A DNA stretch of 7,588 nucleotides from an uncultured Oscillospiraceae bacterium (GTDB taxonomy: Bacteria; Bacillota; Clostridia; Oscillospirales; Oscillospiraceae), in NCBI GenBank assembly GCA_944385645.1, contig CALWYA010000072.1, positions 1-7,588 on the forward strand, written 5' to 3'. The notes under the pieces are model-generated. The model was not told the DNA's origin. It saw only the letters and a program-made list of their open reading frames with translations, and did no database searches. Made by a program: the position numbers and the translations under genes. Every line of letters starts with the position of its first letter. Positions within the stretch are counted from its first letter, which is position 1. This document shows positions 1 through 5,485 of the stretch, piece by piece.

Positions 1-520
1 CACCCAGTGCCGCATCCTGTACCAGGACGCCATGGGCCGCATGAACATCGCCCTGAAGTTCAACGAGATGGTCCGCAACGGCGAGATCGGCCCCGTCATC
101 CTGGGCCGTGACCACCACGATACCGGCGGAACCGACGCCCCCTTCCGTGAGACCTCCAACATCAAGGACGGCTCCAACATCATGGCCGAGATGGCCACCC
201 AGTGCTACGCCGGCAACGCGGCCCGCGGCATGAGCTACATCGCCCTGCACAACGGCGGCGGCACCGGCATCGGCAACGCCATCAACGGCGGCTTCGGCAT
301 GGTGCTGGACGGCTCCGAGCGGGTGGACACCATCCTGAAGATGGCCATGCCCTGGGATACCATGGTGGGCGTGTCCCGCCGTGCCTGGGCCCGCAACGAG
401 AACGCTCTGTCCACCGCGGCCGAGTACAACAAGCTGTACGAGGGCCACGACCACATCACCCTGCCCTACATCGCCGACGACACCATGGTGGAGAAGGCGC
501 TGAAGTCCGTGGAGGGCTGA
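1..520 (+). CDS. hutU: Urocanate hydratase (urocanase), C-terminal part; 5' end outside window
   Basis: Urocanase catalyses the second step of histidine degradation: it hydrates urocanate to 4-imidazolone-5-propionate using tightly bound NAD+, in the cytoplasm. The open frame already runs at the left edge (first full codon at base 2) and ends in TGA at 518-520, so about 172 C-terminal residues are visible. Family landmarks are FNEMVRNGEIGPVILGRDH, followed by an RET shortly after, and the glycine-rich HNGGGTGIG segment (from about base 248), which matches the urocanase HHGGGVGxG region. The tail (NGGFGMVLDG, RRAWARNE, LPYIADD) resembles the longer urocanases I recall from anaerobes rather than the Pseudomonas/Bacillus type. 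hutI, the next enzyme of the pathway, starts 83 bases downstream on the same strand, which supports the call. The N-terminal part with most NAD contacts cannot be judged here. Confidence 0.95.
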   Translation, partial: TQCRILYQDAMGRMNIALKFNEMVRNGEIGPVILGRDHHDTGGTDAPFRETSNIKDGSNIMAEMATQCYAGNAARGMSYIALHNGGGTGIGNAINGGFGMVLDGSERVDTILKMAMPWDTMVGVSRRAWARNENALSTAAEYNKLYEGHDHITLPYIADDTMVEKALKSVEG

Positions 521-544
521 CACACATCTGAAATCATCCCACAA

Positions 545-577
545 ACAAGCGGGGGCGTGTTCTGCGCCCCCGCTTGT
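545..577 (+). terminator. Strong hairpin between hutU and hutI, without a U tract
   Basis: A perfect 13-bp inverted repeat (545-557 with 565-577, ACAAGCGGGGGCG on the left) encloses a 7-nt loop. The bases that follow (GGTAATACAG) have no run of T, so this is not a canonical intrinsic terminator. It may be a partial terminator, a 3'-end stabiliser of the hutU message, or a processing site in a hutU-hutI transcript. The hutI ribosome binding site begins about 10 bases after it. I see no convincing promoter between the hairpin and hutI, so read-through from hutU seems likely. Confidence 0.5.
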
Positions 578-603
578 GGTAATACAGAAAGGAAGCGGTT
601 CCC

Positions 604-1833
604 ATGTCCAAACTTCTGCTGACCAACATCGGAATGCTGGCCACCCCCCTGGGCAAGGGCCCCAAGAGCGGGTCCGAACAGGGGGAGATCCAGATTTTAA
701 AGGACGCCTGGGTGCTGTGTGAGTACGGCGTCATCGCCCAGGTCGGCACCGGCCCCGCCCCCGCGGCGGCGGACGCCCAGGCGGTGGACGCCCAGGGCGG
801 CCTGGTCACCCCCGGCCTGGTGGACGCCCACACCCACCTGATCTTCGGCGGCTGGCGCCAGAACGAGCTGGGTCTGAAGCTCCACGGCAAGACCTATCTG
901 GAGATCCAGAACGCCGGCGGCGGCATCCAGTCCACCACCAACGCCACCCGGAAGGCCACCGAGGAGGAGCTGACCGCCAAGGCCGCCAAGGCTCTGGACG
1001 AGATGATGTCCTTCGGCGTCACCACCTGTGAGGCCAAGAGCGGCTATGGTCTGGCCCTGGAGCACGAGCTCAAGCAGCTGCGGGCCATCCGCCGCCTCCA
1101 GGAGGAACACCCCATGGACGTGGTGGCCACCTTCATGGGGGCCCACCTGGTCCCCGCCGAGTACAAGAACGACCGGGAGGCATACGTGCGCCTGGTGTGC
1201 GAGGAGATGATGCCTGCCGTGAAGGAGCAGGGCATCGCCAAGTTCTGCGACGTGTTCTGCGAGGCGGACACCTTCACCGTGGAGGAGGCCCGGCGGGTGC
1301 TGGAGGCCGGTCTGAAGAACGGCCTGCGGCCCAAGATCCACGCCGACGAGATCGAGGCCATCGGCGGCTCCCAGCTGGCCGGTGAGATCGGCGCCATCTC
1401 CGCCGAGCACCTGATCGTCTGCCCCCCTGAGGGGATCGCCAGCATGGCCCGCGGCGGCGTCATCGCCTGCCTGCTCCCCGCCACCAGCTTCAACCTGGGC
1501 TCCACCTTTGCCCCCGCCCGGGACATGGTGACCGCCGGGGTGCCCGTGGCCATGGCCACCGACTTCAACCCCGGCTCCTGCCCCTGCCTGAACCTGCAGT
1601 TCGTCATCAATCTGGGCTGCCTGAAGTACAAGCTCACCCCCGAGGAGGTGCTCACCGCCGTCACCCTCAACGGCGCCGCCGCCATCGACATGGCGGACAA
1701 GGTGGGCTCGGTGGAGCCGGGCAAGCAGGCCGACCTGGTGATCTGGGACGCCCCCGATCTGGACTATATCTGCTATCGGGTGGGCAGCAACCTGACCCGC
1801 CATGTGATCAAGAAGGGCGCTGTGGTCCGCTGA
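604..1833 (+). CDS. hutI: Imidazolonepropionase
   Basis: This metal-dependent amidohydrolase opens the imidazolone ring, turning 4-imidazolone-5-propionate plus water into N-formimino-L-glutamate, the third step of histidine degradation. The product is 409 residues, the usual size. Motifs run in family order: TPGLVDAHTH (metal ligands His76 and His78), AKSGYG (145-150), FMGAHLVP (His181), KIHADE (His246 as metal ligand, Glu249 as the likely catalytic acid/base), SAEHL (His269) and ATDFNPGS (metal ligand Asp320). These roles are assigned by matching the B. subtilis enzyme from memory. The C-terminal part ends with the typical NGAAAI and PGKQADLVIWD of the returning beta-sandwich domain. The start is fixed by AAAGGAAG at 588-595, 8 bases before ATG. 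The gene lies between hutU and an Lrp-type regulator gene that begins 19 bases after its stop. No key residue looks missing. Confidence 0.97.
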   Translation: MSKLLLTNIGMLATPLGKGPKSGSEQGEIQILKDAWVLCEYGVIAQVGTGPAPAAADAQAVDAQGGLVTPGLVDAHTHLIFGGWRQNELGLKLHGKTYLEIQNAGGGIQSTTNATRKATEEELTAKAAKALDEMMSFGVTTCEAKSGYGLALEHELKQLRAIRRLQEEHPMDVVATFMGAHLVPAEYKNDREAYVRLVCEEMMPAVKEQGIAKFCDVFCEADTFTVEEARRVLEAGLKNGLRPKIHADEIEAIGGSQLAGEIGAISAEHLIVCPPEGIASMARGGVIACLLPATSFNLGSTFAPARDMVTAGVPVAMATDFNPGSCPCLNLQFVINLGCLKYKLTPEEVLTAVTLNGAAAIDMADKVGSVEPGKQADLVIWDAPDLDYICYRVGSNLTRHVIKKGAVVR

Positions 1834-1852
1834 ACCGGGGAAAGGAACGCAC

Positions 1853-2296
1853 ATGGATCGAACCGATTACCAGATCCTGAATATCCTCCAGCGGGACAGC
1901 CGGGCCACCCTGAAGAGCATCGGCGACCAGGTGGGCCTCACCGCCCCCGCCGTGTCCGAGCGCACCCGCCGGCTGGAAGAACAGGGGATCATTCGGGCCT
2001 ACCGCATCGAGGTGGACCGGGAGCGGCTGAACTACAACATGACCGGCTTCATCCAGGTGGCTCCCGTGCCGGAAAAGTACAATGACTTCTGCGCCTTCTG
2101 CGCCCGGCATCCGGCCATCATCGCCCACTACCACACCATCGGGGTGTTCAACGCCCTGCTCCAGTTTGCGGTCCAGGGGACCCAGGAGCTGGAGTCCCTG
2201 CTGTCCTCCATCAAGCAGTACGGCGACTCCCAGACCTCGGTGGCTCTGAAGACCTATTTCGACGCCAAGGACATCCCCATTCCCGGGGAAAAATAA
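1853..2296 (+). CDS. Lrp/AsnC family transcriptional regulator
   Basis: This 147-residue protein has the standard Lrp/AsnC build: an N-terminal winged helix-turn-helix (about 1-50, beginning DRTDYQILNILQRDSRAT, with a recognition helix near APAVSERTRRLEEQGII) and a C-terminal RAM ligand-binding domain (about 62-137). Such proteins bind DNA as dimers or larger multimers and sense amino acids. AAAGGAA at 1841-1847 lies just before ATG, and only 19 bases separate it from hutI, so it is probably co-transcribed with hutUI and closes the operon before the terminator at 2333. Local control of histidine catabolism, with histidine or another amino acid as signal, is inferred from position. In the RAM domain the usual TGxYD-like loop reads TIGVFNALL (95-103), with Asn in place of the common Asp, so ligand preference may differ from classic Lrp. 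Family assignment is firm; target and ligand are unknown. Confidence 0.93.
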   Translation: MDRTDYQILNILQRDSRATLKSIGDQVGLTAPAVSERTRRLEEQGIIRAYRIEVDRERLNYNMTGFIQVAPVPEKYNDFCAFCARHPAIIAHYHTIGVFNALLQFAVQGTQELESLLSSIKQYGDSQTSVALKTYFDAKDIPIPGEK

Positions 2297-2332
2297 CCCC
2301 TCTGGCTTGATGAACGCACAACAATATCCCGA

Positions 2333-2366
2333 CGCACCCGCCCCTATAGGGCGGGTGCGATTTTTT
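2333..2366 (+). terminator. Intrinsic terminator of the hut/regulator operon
   Basis: An 11-bp perfect stem (CGCACCCGCCC at 2333-2343 pairing with 2349-2359) with a 5-nt loop is followed by A and six T residues (2361-2366). It lies 36 bases after the regulator stop codon and is a textbook rho-independent terminator for the plus-strand operon. Confidence 0.93.
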
Positions 2367-2369
2367 GGC

Positions 2370-2402
2370 GTACTTCCCGCCTCCTGCAGAGGCGGGAAGT
2401 AC
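2370..2402. repeat. Palindromic element, copy 1 (REP-like candidate)
   Basis: A perfect 13-bp inverted repeat (2370-2382 with 2390-2402), extendable by one C-G pair inside the loop, sits between two clear terminators. Neither strand puts a T run directly after the stem: six A follow on the plus strand, and CGCC then A on the minus strand. It is therefore not needed as a terminator. Its core at 2374-2398 matches 21 of 25 bases at 6106-6130, in another intergenic region, and all four differences are transitions. This suggests a dispersed palindromic repeat, though only two copies are visible. Confidence 0.55.
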
Positions 2403-2443
2403 AAAAAACCGGCTCCGGACAACATATCCGGAGCCGGTCTTTT
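2403..2443. terminator. Bidirectional intrinsic terminator, mainly serving fhs
   Basis: A perfect 12-bp stem (ACCGGCTCCGGA at 2408-2419 pairing with 2427-2438) has a 7-nt loop. On the minus strand the stem is followed by six T (complement of A2403-2408), making a strong terminator 25 or more bases beyond the fhs stop codon. On the plus strand it is followed by C and TTTT (2440-2443), so it can also back up the terminator at 2333-2366. It separates two convergent transcription units. Confidence 0.92.
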
Positions 2444-2467
2444 ATGAGAGGGAATTGGAATCTGCGC

Positions 2468-4135
2468 TTAGAACAGGCCGGTGATCTTGCCGTTCTCGTC
2501 GATGTCGATCCGCTCGGCGGCGGGCACCTTGGGCAGGCCGGGCATGGTCATGATGTCGCCGGTCTTGGCCACCAGGAAGCCGGCGCCGGCGTTGACCTTG
2601 ACCTCGCGGATGGTGATCTTGAAGCCCCGGGGCGCGCCCAGCTTGGAGGCGTCGTCGGAGAAGGAGAACTGGGTCTTGGCCATGCAGATGGGCATCTTGT
2701 CGAAGCCCAGCTCGGTCAGCTGCTGAATCTGCTTCTTGGCGGCGGCAGTCACCACCACGCCGTCGGCCCGGTAGACCTTGGTGGCGATGGCGTTCAGCTT
2801 GTCCTCGATGGAGCTGTCCAGCTCATAGACATACTTGAAGCTGTCGCTGGACTCCTGCTCGCACAGGCGGACGACCTCCTCGGCCAGGGCACGGCCGCCC
2901 TCGCCGCCCTTGGCCCAGACCTCGGACAGGCGGACGTTGACGCCCTGCTCCTTGCACTTCTCCTCCACCAGCTTCAGCTCGGCCTCGGTGTCGGTGGGGA
3001 AGGCGTTGATGGCCACCACGCAGGGCAGGCCGTAGACGTTCTTCACGTTGTCCACGTGCTGCAGCAGGTTGGGCAGGCCCTTCTCCAGAGCCTCCAGGTT
3101 CTCGTGGTTCAGGTCGGCCTTGGGCACGCCGCCGTGATACTTCAGAGCGCGGACGGTGGCCACGATGACCACGGCGTCGGGGTGGAACCCGCCGGCGCGG
3201 CACTTGATGTCCAGGAACTTCTCGGCGCCCAGGTCGGCGGCGAAGCCGGCCTCAGTGACGGTGTACTCGCTGAGCTTCATGGCGGTCTCAGTGGCCTGGA
3301 TGGAGTTGCAGCCGTGGGCGATGTTGGCGAAGGGGCCGCCGTGGATGAAGGCGGGGGTGTGCTCCAGAGTCTGGACCAGGTTGGGCTTGATGGCGTCCTT
3401 CAGGACGGCGGCCATGGCGCCCTCGGCCTTCAGATCGTGGGCGGTGATGGGCTGACCGGAGCGGCTGTAGGCCACCACCATCTTGGCCAGACGGGCCTTC
3501 ATGTCGGCCAGGCCGGTGGACAGGCACAGCACGGCCATGATCTCGGAGGCCACCACGATGTCGAAGCCGTCCTCGCGGGGCACGCCGCTGGCCTTGCCGC
3601 CCAGGCCGCACACGATGTGGCGCAGCTGACGGTCGTTCATATCCACGACGCGCTTCCAGGGAATGTTGCGCACGTCGATGTCCAGGGCGTTGCCCTGCTG
3701 GATGTGGTTGTCGATCATGGCGGACATCAGGTTGTTGGCGATGCCGATGGCGTTGAAGTCGCCGGTGAAGTGCAGGTTGATGTCCTCCATGGGCACCACC
3801 TGGGCATAGCCGCCGCCGGCGGCGCCGCCCTTGACGCCGAACACGGGGCCCAGGGAGGGCTCACGCAGGCAGACGATGGTCTTCTTGCCCACCTTGTTCA
3901 GGGCGTCGGCCAGACCCACAGAGGTGGTGGTCTTGCCCTCGCCGGCGGGGGTGGGGCTGATGGCGGTCACCAGGACCAGCTTGGCCTTCCGGGGCAGGTC
4001 CCGCAGGGAGTGGATGTCAACTTTGGCCTTGTACTTGCCGTAGAGCTCCAGGTTGTCCGGAGAGATGCCGATCTTGGCGGCGACCTCCTGGATGGGGAGC
4101 ATGGTGGACTGCTGGGCGATTTCGATGTCGGTCAT
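2468..4135 (-). CDS. fhs: Formate-tetrahydrofolate ligase (10-formyl-THF synthetase)
   Basis: Fhs catalyses formate + ATP + THF <-> 10-formyl-THF + ADP + phosphate, in the cytoplasm. Acetogens run it to fix formate; purine- and amino-acid-fermenting clostridia can run it in reverse to gain ATP. The 555-residue product is full length for this homotetrameric enzyme. Landmarks are the nucleotide-binding loop SPTPAGEGKTTT (60-71), the first family signature FGVKGGAAGGGYAQV (99-113), SGQPITAHDLKAEGAMAAV (226-244), THxxAFIHGGPFANIAHGCNS-type sequence (260-278) and the second signature VATVRALKYHGG (325-336). The start is set by AAGGAGG (complement of 4145-4151), 9 bases before ATG. A promoter lies upstream at 4201-4229 and a terminator downstream at 2403-2443, so fhs is probably monocistronic. 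It faces the hut operon and is divergent from the FNT gene, which suggests shared one-carbon/formate use. Confidence 0.98.
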   Translation of the reverse strand: MTDIEIAQQSTMLPIQEVAAKIGISPDNLELYGKYKAKVDIHSLRDLPRKAKLVLVTAISPTPAGEGKTTTSVGLADALNKVGKKTIVCLREPSLGPVFGVKGGAAGGGYAQVVPMEDINLHFTGDFNAIGIANNLMSAMIDNHIQQGNALDIDVRNIPWKRVVDMNDRQLRHIVCGLGGKASGVPREDGFDIVVASEIMAVLCLSTGLADMKARLAKMVVAYSRSGQPITAHDLKAEGAMAAVLKDAIKPNLVQTLEHTPAFIHGGPFANIAHGCNSIQATETAMKLSEYTVTEAGFAADLGAEKFLDIKCRAGGFHPDAVVIVATVRALKYHGGVPKADLNHENLEALEKGLPNLLQHVDNVKNVYGLPCVVAINAFPTDTEAELKLVEEKCKEQGVNVRLSEVWAKGGEGGRALAEEVVRLCEQESSDSFKYVYELDSSIEDKLNAIATKVYRADGVVVTAAAKKQIQQLTELGFDKMPICMAKTQFSFSDDASKLGAPRGFKITIREVKVNAGAGFLVAKTGDIMTMPGLPKVPAAERIDIDENGKITGLF

Positions 4136-4200
4136 GACAAATAGCCTCCTTATGATGTCACAGTCAGATTGGGTGGCGGTTCAGGTCTTTCGATGGTGGT

Positions 4201-4229
4201 ATTATACATCATTTCTTTCCTTTCGTACA
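4201..4229 (-). promoter_or_regulatory. Probable sigma-A promoter of fhs
   Basis: On the minus strand a perfect TATAAT (complement of 4201-4206) lies 17 bases after a weak -35-like TGTACG (complement of 4224-4229, 3 of 6 consensus bases). Transcription would begin near 4194, giving a leader of about 58 nt with the AAGGAGG site near its 3' end. That leader is too short for the known tetrahydrofolate riboswitch class, and I see none of its conserved core. A 7-bp inverted repeat, ATGATGT at 4152-4158 and ACATCAT at 4206-4212, brackets the start region and might be an operator; this is weak. Confidence 0.65.
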
Positions 4230-4522
4230 TGATTTTTGTTGCTCTTTTGGGGTGGGCGGCTTTTTTTCGTTAAGCCAAAGGTCCCTTTTGCTTTACGAAT
4301 TTTCTCCCCTTTTCCCCTCCCCCGGCGGGCCGTCATTGTGTCCAAGAAAAGCCGGGCTTCTCCCTCCTCTTTCGTGGGTTTCGCCCGGTTTTTCCCGGTT
4401 GGGCGGCTTATTTTCCCCGCCCCGCGGGCCTCTTCGGGCTTAAAAAATTTCCCGTTTTTCCCCTCCCCCTTAAAATAAGTAAGCAGCCGCCCAAAGCGGT
4501 TGCTTTTTCCCGGCGTTCGTGG
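4230..4522. repeat. Pyrimidine-rich non-coding stretch; possible decayed ~146-bp tandem duplication
   Basis: I find no convincing gene here: the open frames have poor composition and no ribosome binding sites. The plus strand is rich in T and C runs. Three short matches recur in the same order at nearly constant distance: GGGCGGCTT at 4254 and 4401 (147 apart), TTTTCCCCTCCCCC at 4310 and 4456 (146 apart), and TTCGTGG at 4371 and 4516 (145 apart). Hand alignment of 4254-4323 with 4401-4469 gives about two-thirds identity with one gap. Imperfect hairpins occur at 4266-4299 (13 of 15 pairs, 4-nt loop) and 4347-4393 (11 pairs including one G-U, 25-nt loop). Low complexity weakens the case, so the duplication is a hypothesis. 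Confidence 0.4.
4481..4508 (+). terminator. Terminator-like hairpin overlapping the FNT -35 box
   Basis: A 10-bp stem (AAGCAGCCGC at 4481-4490 pairing with 4496-4505, one G-U pair) with loop CCAAA is followed by T residues to 4508. It has the form of an intrinsic terminator on the plus strand, yet no plus-strand gene lies upstream in this gap. It could end a small RNA from 4230-4480, block stray transcription, or simply be a palindromic regulator site, since its right arm contains the -35 hexamer at 4500-4505. Confidence 0.45.
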
Positions 4523-4528
4523 TATAGT
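4500..4528 (+). promoter_or_regulatory. Probable sigma-A promoter of the FNT channel gene
   Basis: TTGCTT (4500-4505) and TATAGT (4523-4528) are separated by the optimal 17 bases. Transcription would start near 4535, giving a leader of about 50 nt that ends in AAAGGA (4571-4576), 9 bases before the ATG at 4586. Confidence 0.7.
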
Positions 4529-4547
4529 CCTGACAACTTCTACCCCG

Positions 4548-4565
4548 CCCGGGCCAGGGCCCGGG
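4548..4565 (+). promoter_or_regulatory. GC-rich leader hairpin just before the FNT ribosome binding site
   Basis: CCCGGGC (4548-4554) pairs with GCCCGGG (4559-4565) across a 4-nt loop, within the predicted FNT leader and 5 bases before the AAAGGA site. It does not cover the site itself. It may stabilise the 5' end or tune ribosome access; no ligand-binding fold is recognisable. Confidence 0.4.
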
Positions 4566-4585
4566 GCAAGAAAGGACGGCGTCAC

Positions 4586-5413
4586 ATGGAACTGAATCTC
4601 TCTCCCGCCCAGGTGGCCGAGAACTACGCCCAGGTGGGCGCGGGCAAGGCCAAGCGCTCCACGGCCCACCTCATCGTGCTAGGCGTCCTGGCCGGCGTGC
4701 TCATCGCCCTGGGGGGCGCCACCACCAACACCGCCGTGTGCGGCGTGGACAACGCGGGCATCGCCAAGATGATCTGCGCCCTCCTCTTCCCCTTCGGCCT
4801 GGGCATGGTCATCCTCATGGGGGCCGAGCTGTTCACCGGCAACTGCCTGATGATCTCCTCCCTGCTGGACCGGCGCTGCACTCTGGCCGGGATGCTGCGC
4901 AGCTGGCTCATTGTCTATCTGGCCAACTTCGCCGGCTCTCTGCTGGTGGCCGCCGGCTGCGCCTGGTTCGGACAGATGAATCTGGCCGACGGGCTGCTGG
5001 GGGCCTACACCATCAAGGTGGCCGCCGCCAAGTGCGCCCTCCCCTTCCAGAACGCCCTGGTGCTGGGCGTCTTCTGCAACCTGTTGGTGTGCCTGGGCGT
5101 GCTGATGGCCATGGCGGCCAAGGACAACACCGGCAAGATCCTGTCCGCCTATCTGCCCATCGCCTTCTTCGTCCTGTGCGGCTTTGAGCACTGCGTGGCC
5201 AACATGTACTACATCTCCGCCGGCCTGATGGCCAAGACGGTACCCGCCTACGCCCAGCAGGCCGCCGCCATGGGGGTGGACCTGTCCGTCCTCACGGTGC
5301 CCAACTTCCTCCTGAAGAATCTGCTTCCCGTCACCATCGGCAACATCCTAGGGGGCGCGGTCCTGGCCTGGCTCATGTGGTTCGTCCACCTGCGGGGCAA
5401 GAAGGCGGCGTAA
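4586..5413 (+). CDS. Formate/nitrite transporter (FNT) family channel, probably formate
   Basis: This 275-residue integral membrane protein belongs to the pentameric FNT family (FocA, NirC, HSC) that moves formate, nitrite or hydrosulfide across the cytoplasmic membrane. About six hydrophobic spans are visible, near 27-45, 63-84, 104-127, 156-176, 186-212 and 248-268. Signatures are GAELFTGN (79-86) and GFEHCVANMYY (199-209). The known FocA pore residues Leu79, Leu89, Phe90, Thr91, Phe202 and His209 map at a constant offset of -7 to Leu72, Leu82, Phe83, Thr84, Phe195 and His202 here, so constriction and central His look intact. AAAGGA at 4571-4576 supports the start. Formate as substrate is favoured by the divergent fhs next door and the nearby hut genes; sequence alone cannot exclude nitrite or hydrosulfide, and no nir or asr genes are visible. 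It has its own promoter and appears monocistronic. Confidence 0.93.
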   Translation: MELNLSPAQVAENYAQVGAGKAKRSTAHLIVLGVLAGVLIALGGATTNTAVCGVDNAGIAKMICALLFPFGLGMVILMGAELFTGNCLMISSLLDRRCTLAGMLRSWLIVYLANFAGSLLVAAGCAWFGQMNLADGLLGAYTIKVAAAKCALPFQNALVLGVFCNLLVCLGVLMAMAAKDNTGKILSAYLPIAFFVLCGFEHCVANMYYISAGLMAKTVPAYAQQAAAMGVDLSVLTVPNFLLKNLLPVTIGNILGGAVLAWLMWFVHLRGKKAA

Positions 5414-5450
5414 GGCGTTCCGCAAACACAAAACAACAGCAGACAGCACA

Positions 5451-5478
5451 GCGGCGGCCCGCAAATGCGGGCCGCCGC
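5451..5478. terminator. Hairpin between the convergent FNT and flavin reductase genes
   Basis: GCGGCGGCCCGC (5451-5462) pairs perfectly with 5467-5478 across the loop AAAT. It starts 37 bases after the FNT stop and lies 8 bases beyond the stop of the opposing gene, so it probably ends both transcripts. U tracts are poor on both sides (GTCTCGTTC on plus, TGTGCTGTCTG on minus), so termination may be incomplete or factor-assisted. Confidence 0.7.
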
Positions 5479-5485
5479 GTCTCGT

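Noticed and set aside
555..590. A hutI promoter using TAATAC at 580-585
   Set aside because: No matching -35 box at an acceptable distance, and the site sits against the hairpin.
697..1854. 385-codon open frame on the minus strand opposite hutI
   Set aside because: Same kind of GC-driven antisense shadow; His/Gly/Val-rich product with no domain, opposite a clear hutI.
2444..4144. 566-codon open frame on the plus strand opposite fhs
   Set aside because: It is the antisense of a complete, motif-rich fhs gene; its product is a low-complexity Gly/Val/Leu/His/Asp-rich shadow with no ribosome binding site or recognisable domain.
4136..4200. Tetrahydrofolate riboswitch in the fhs leader
   Set aside because: The predicted leader is only about 58 nt and shows none of the conserved core or pseudoknot arms that I know for that class.
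4202..4669. 155-codon minus-strand open frame across the fhs/FNT gap
   Set aside because: It covers the FNT promoter and start, has a Lys/Arg/Gly-rich product from purine-rich DNA and no convincing start signal.
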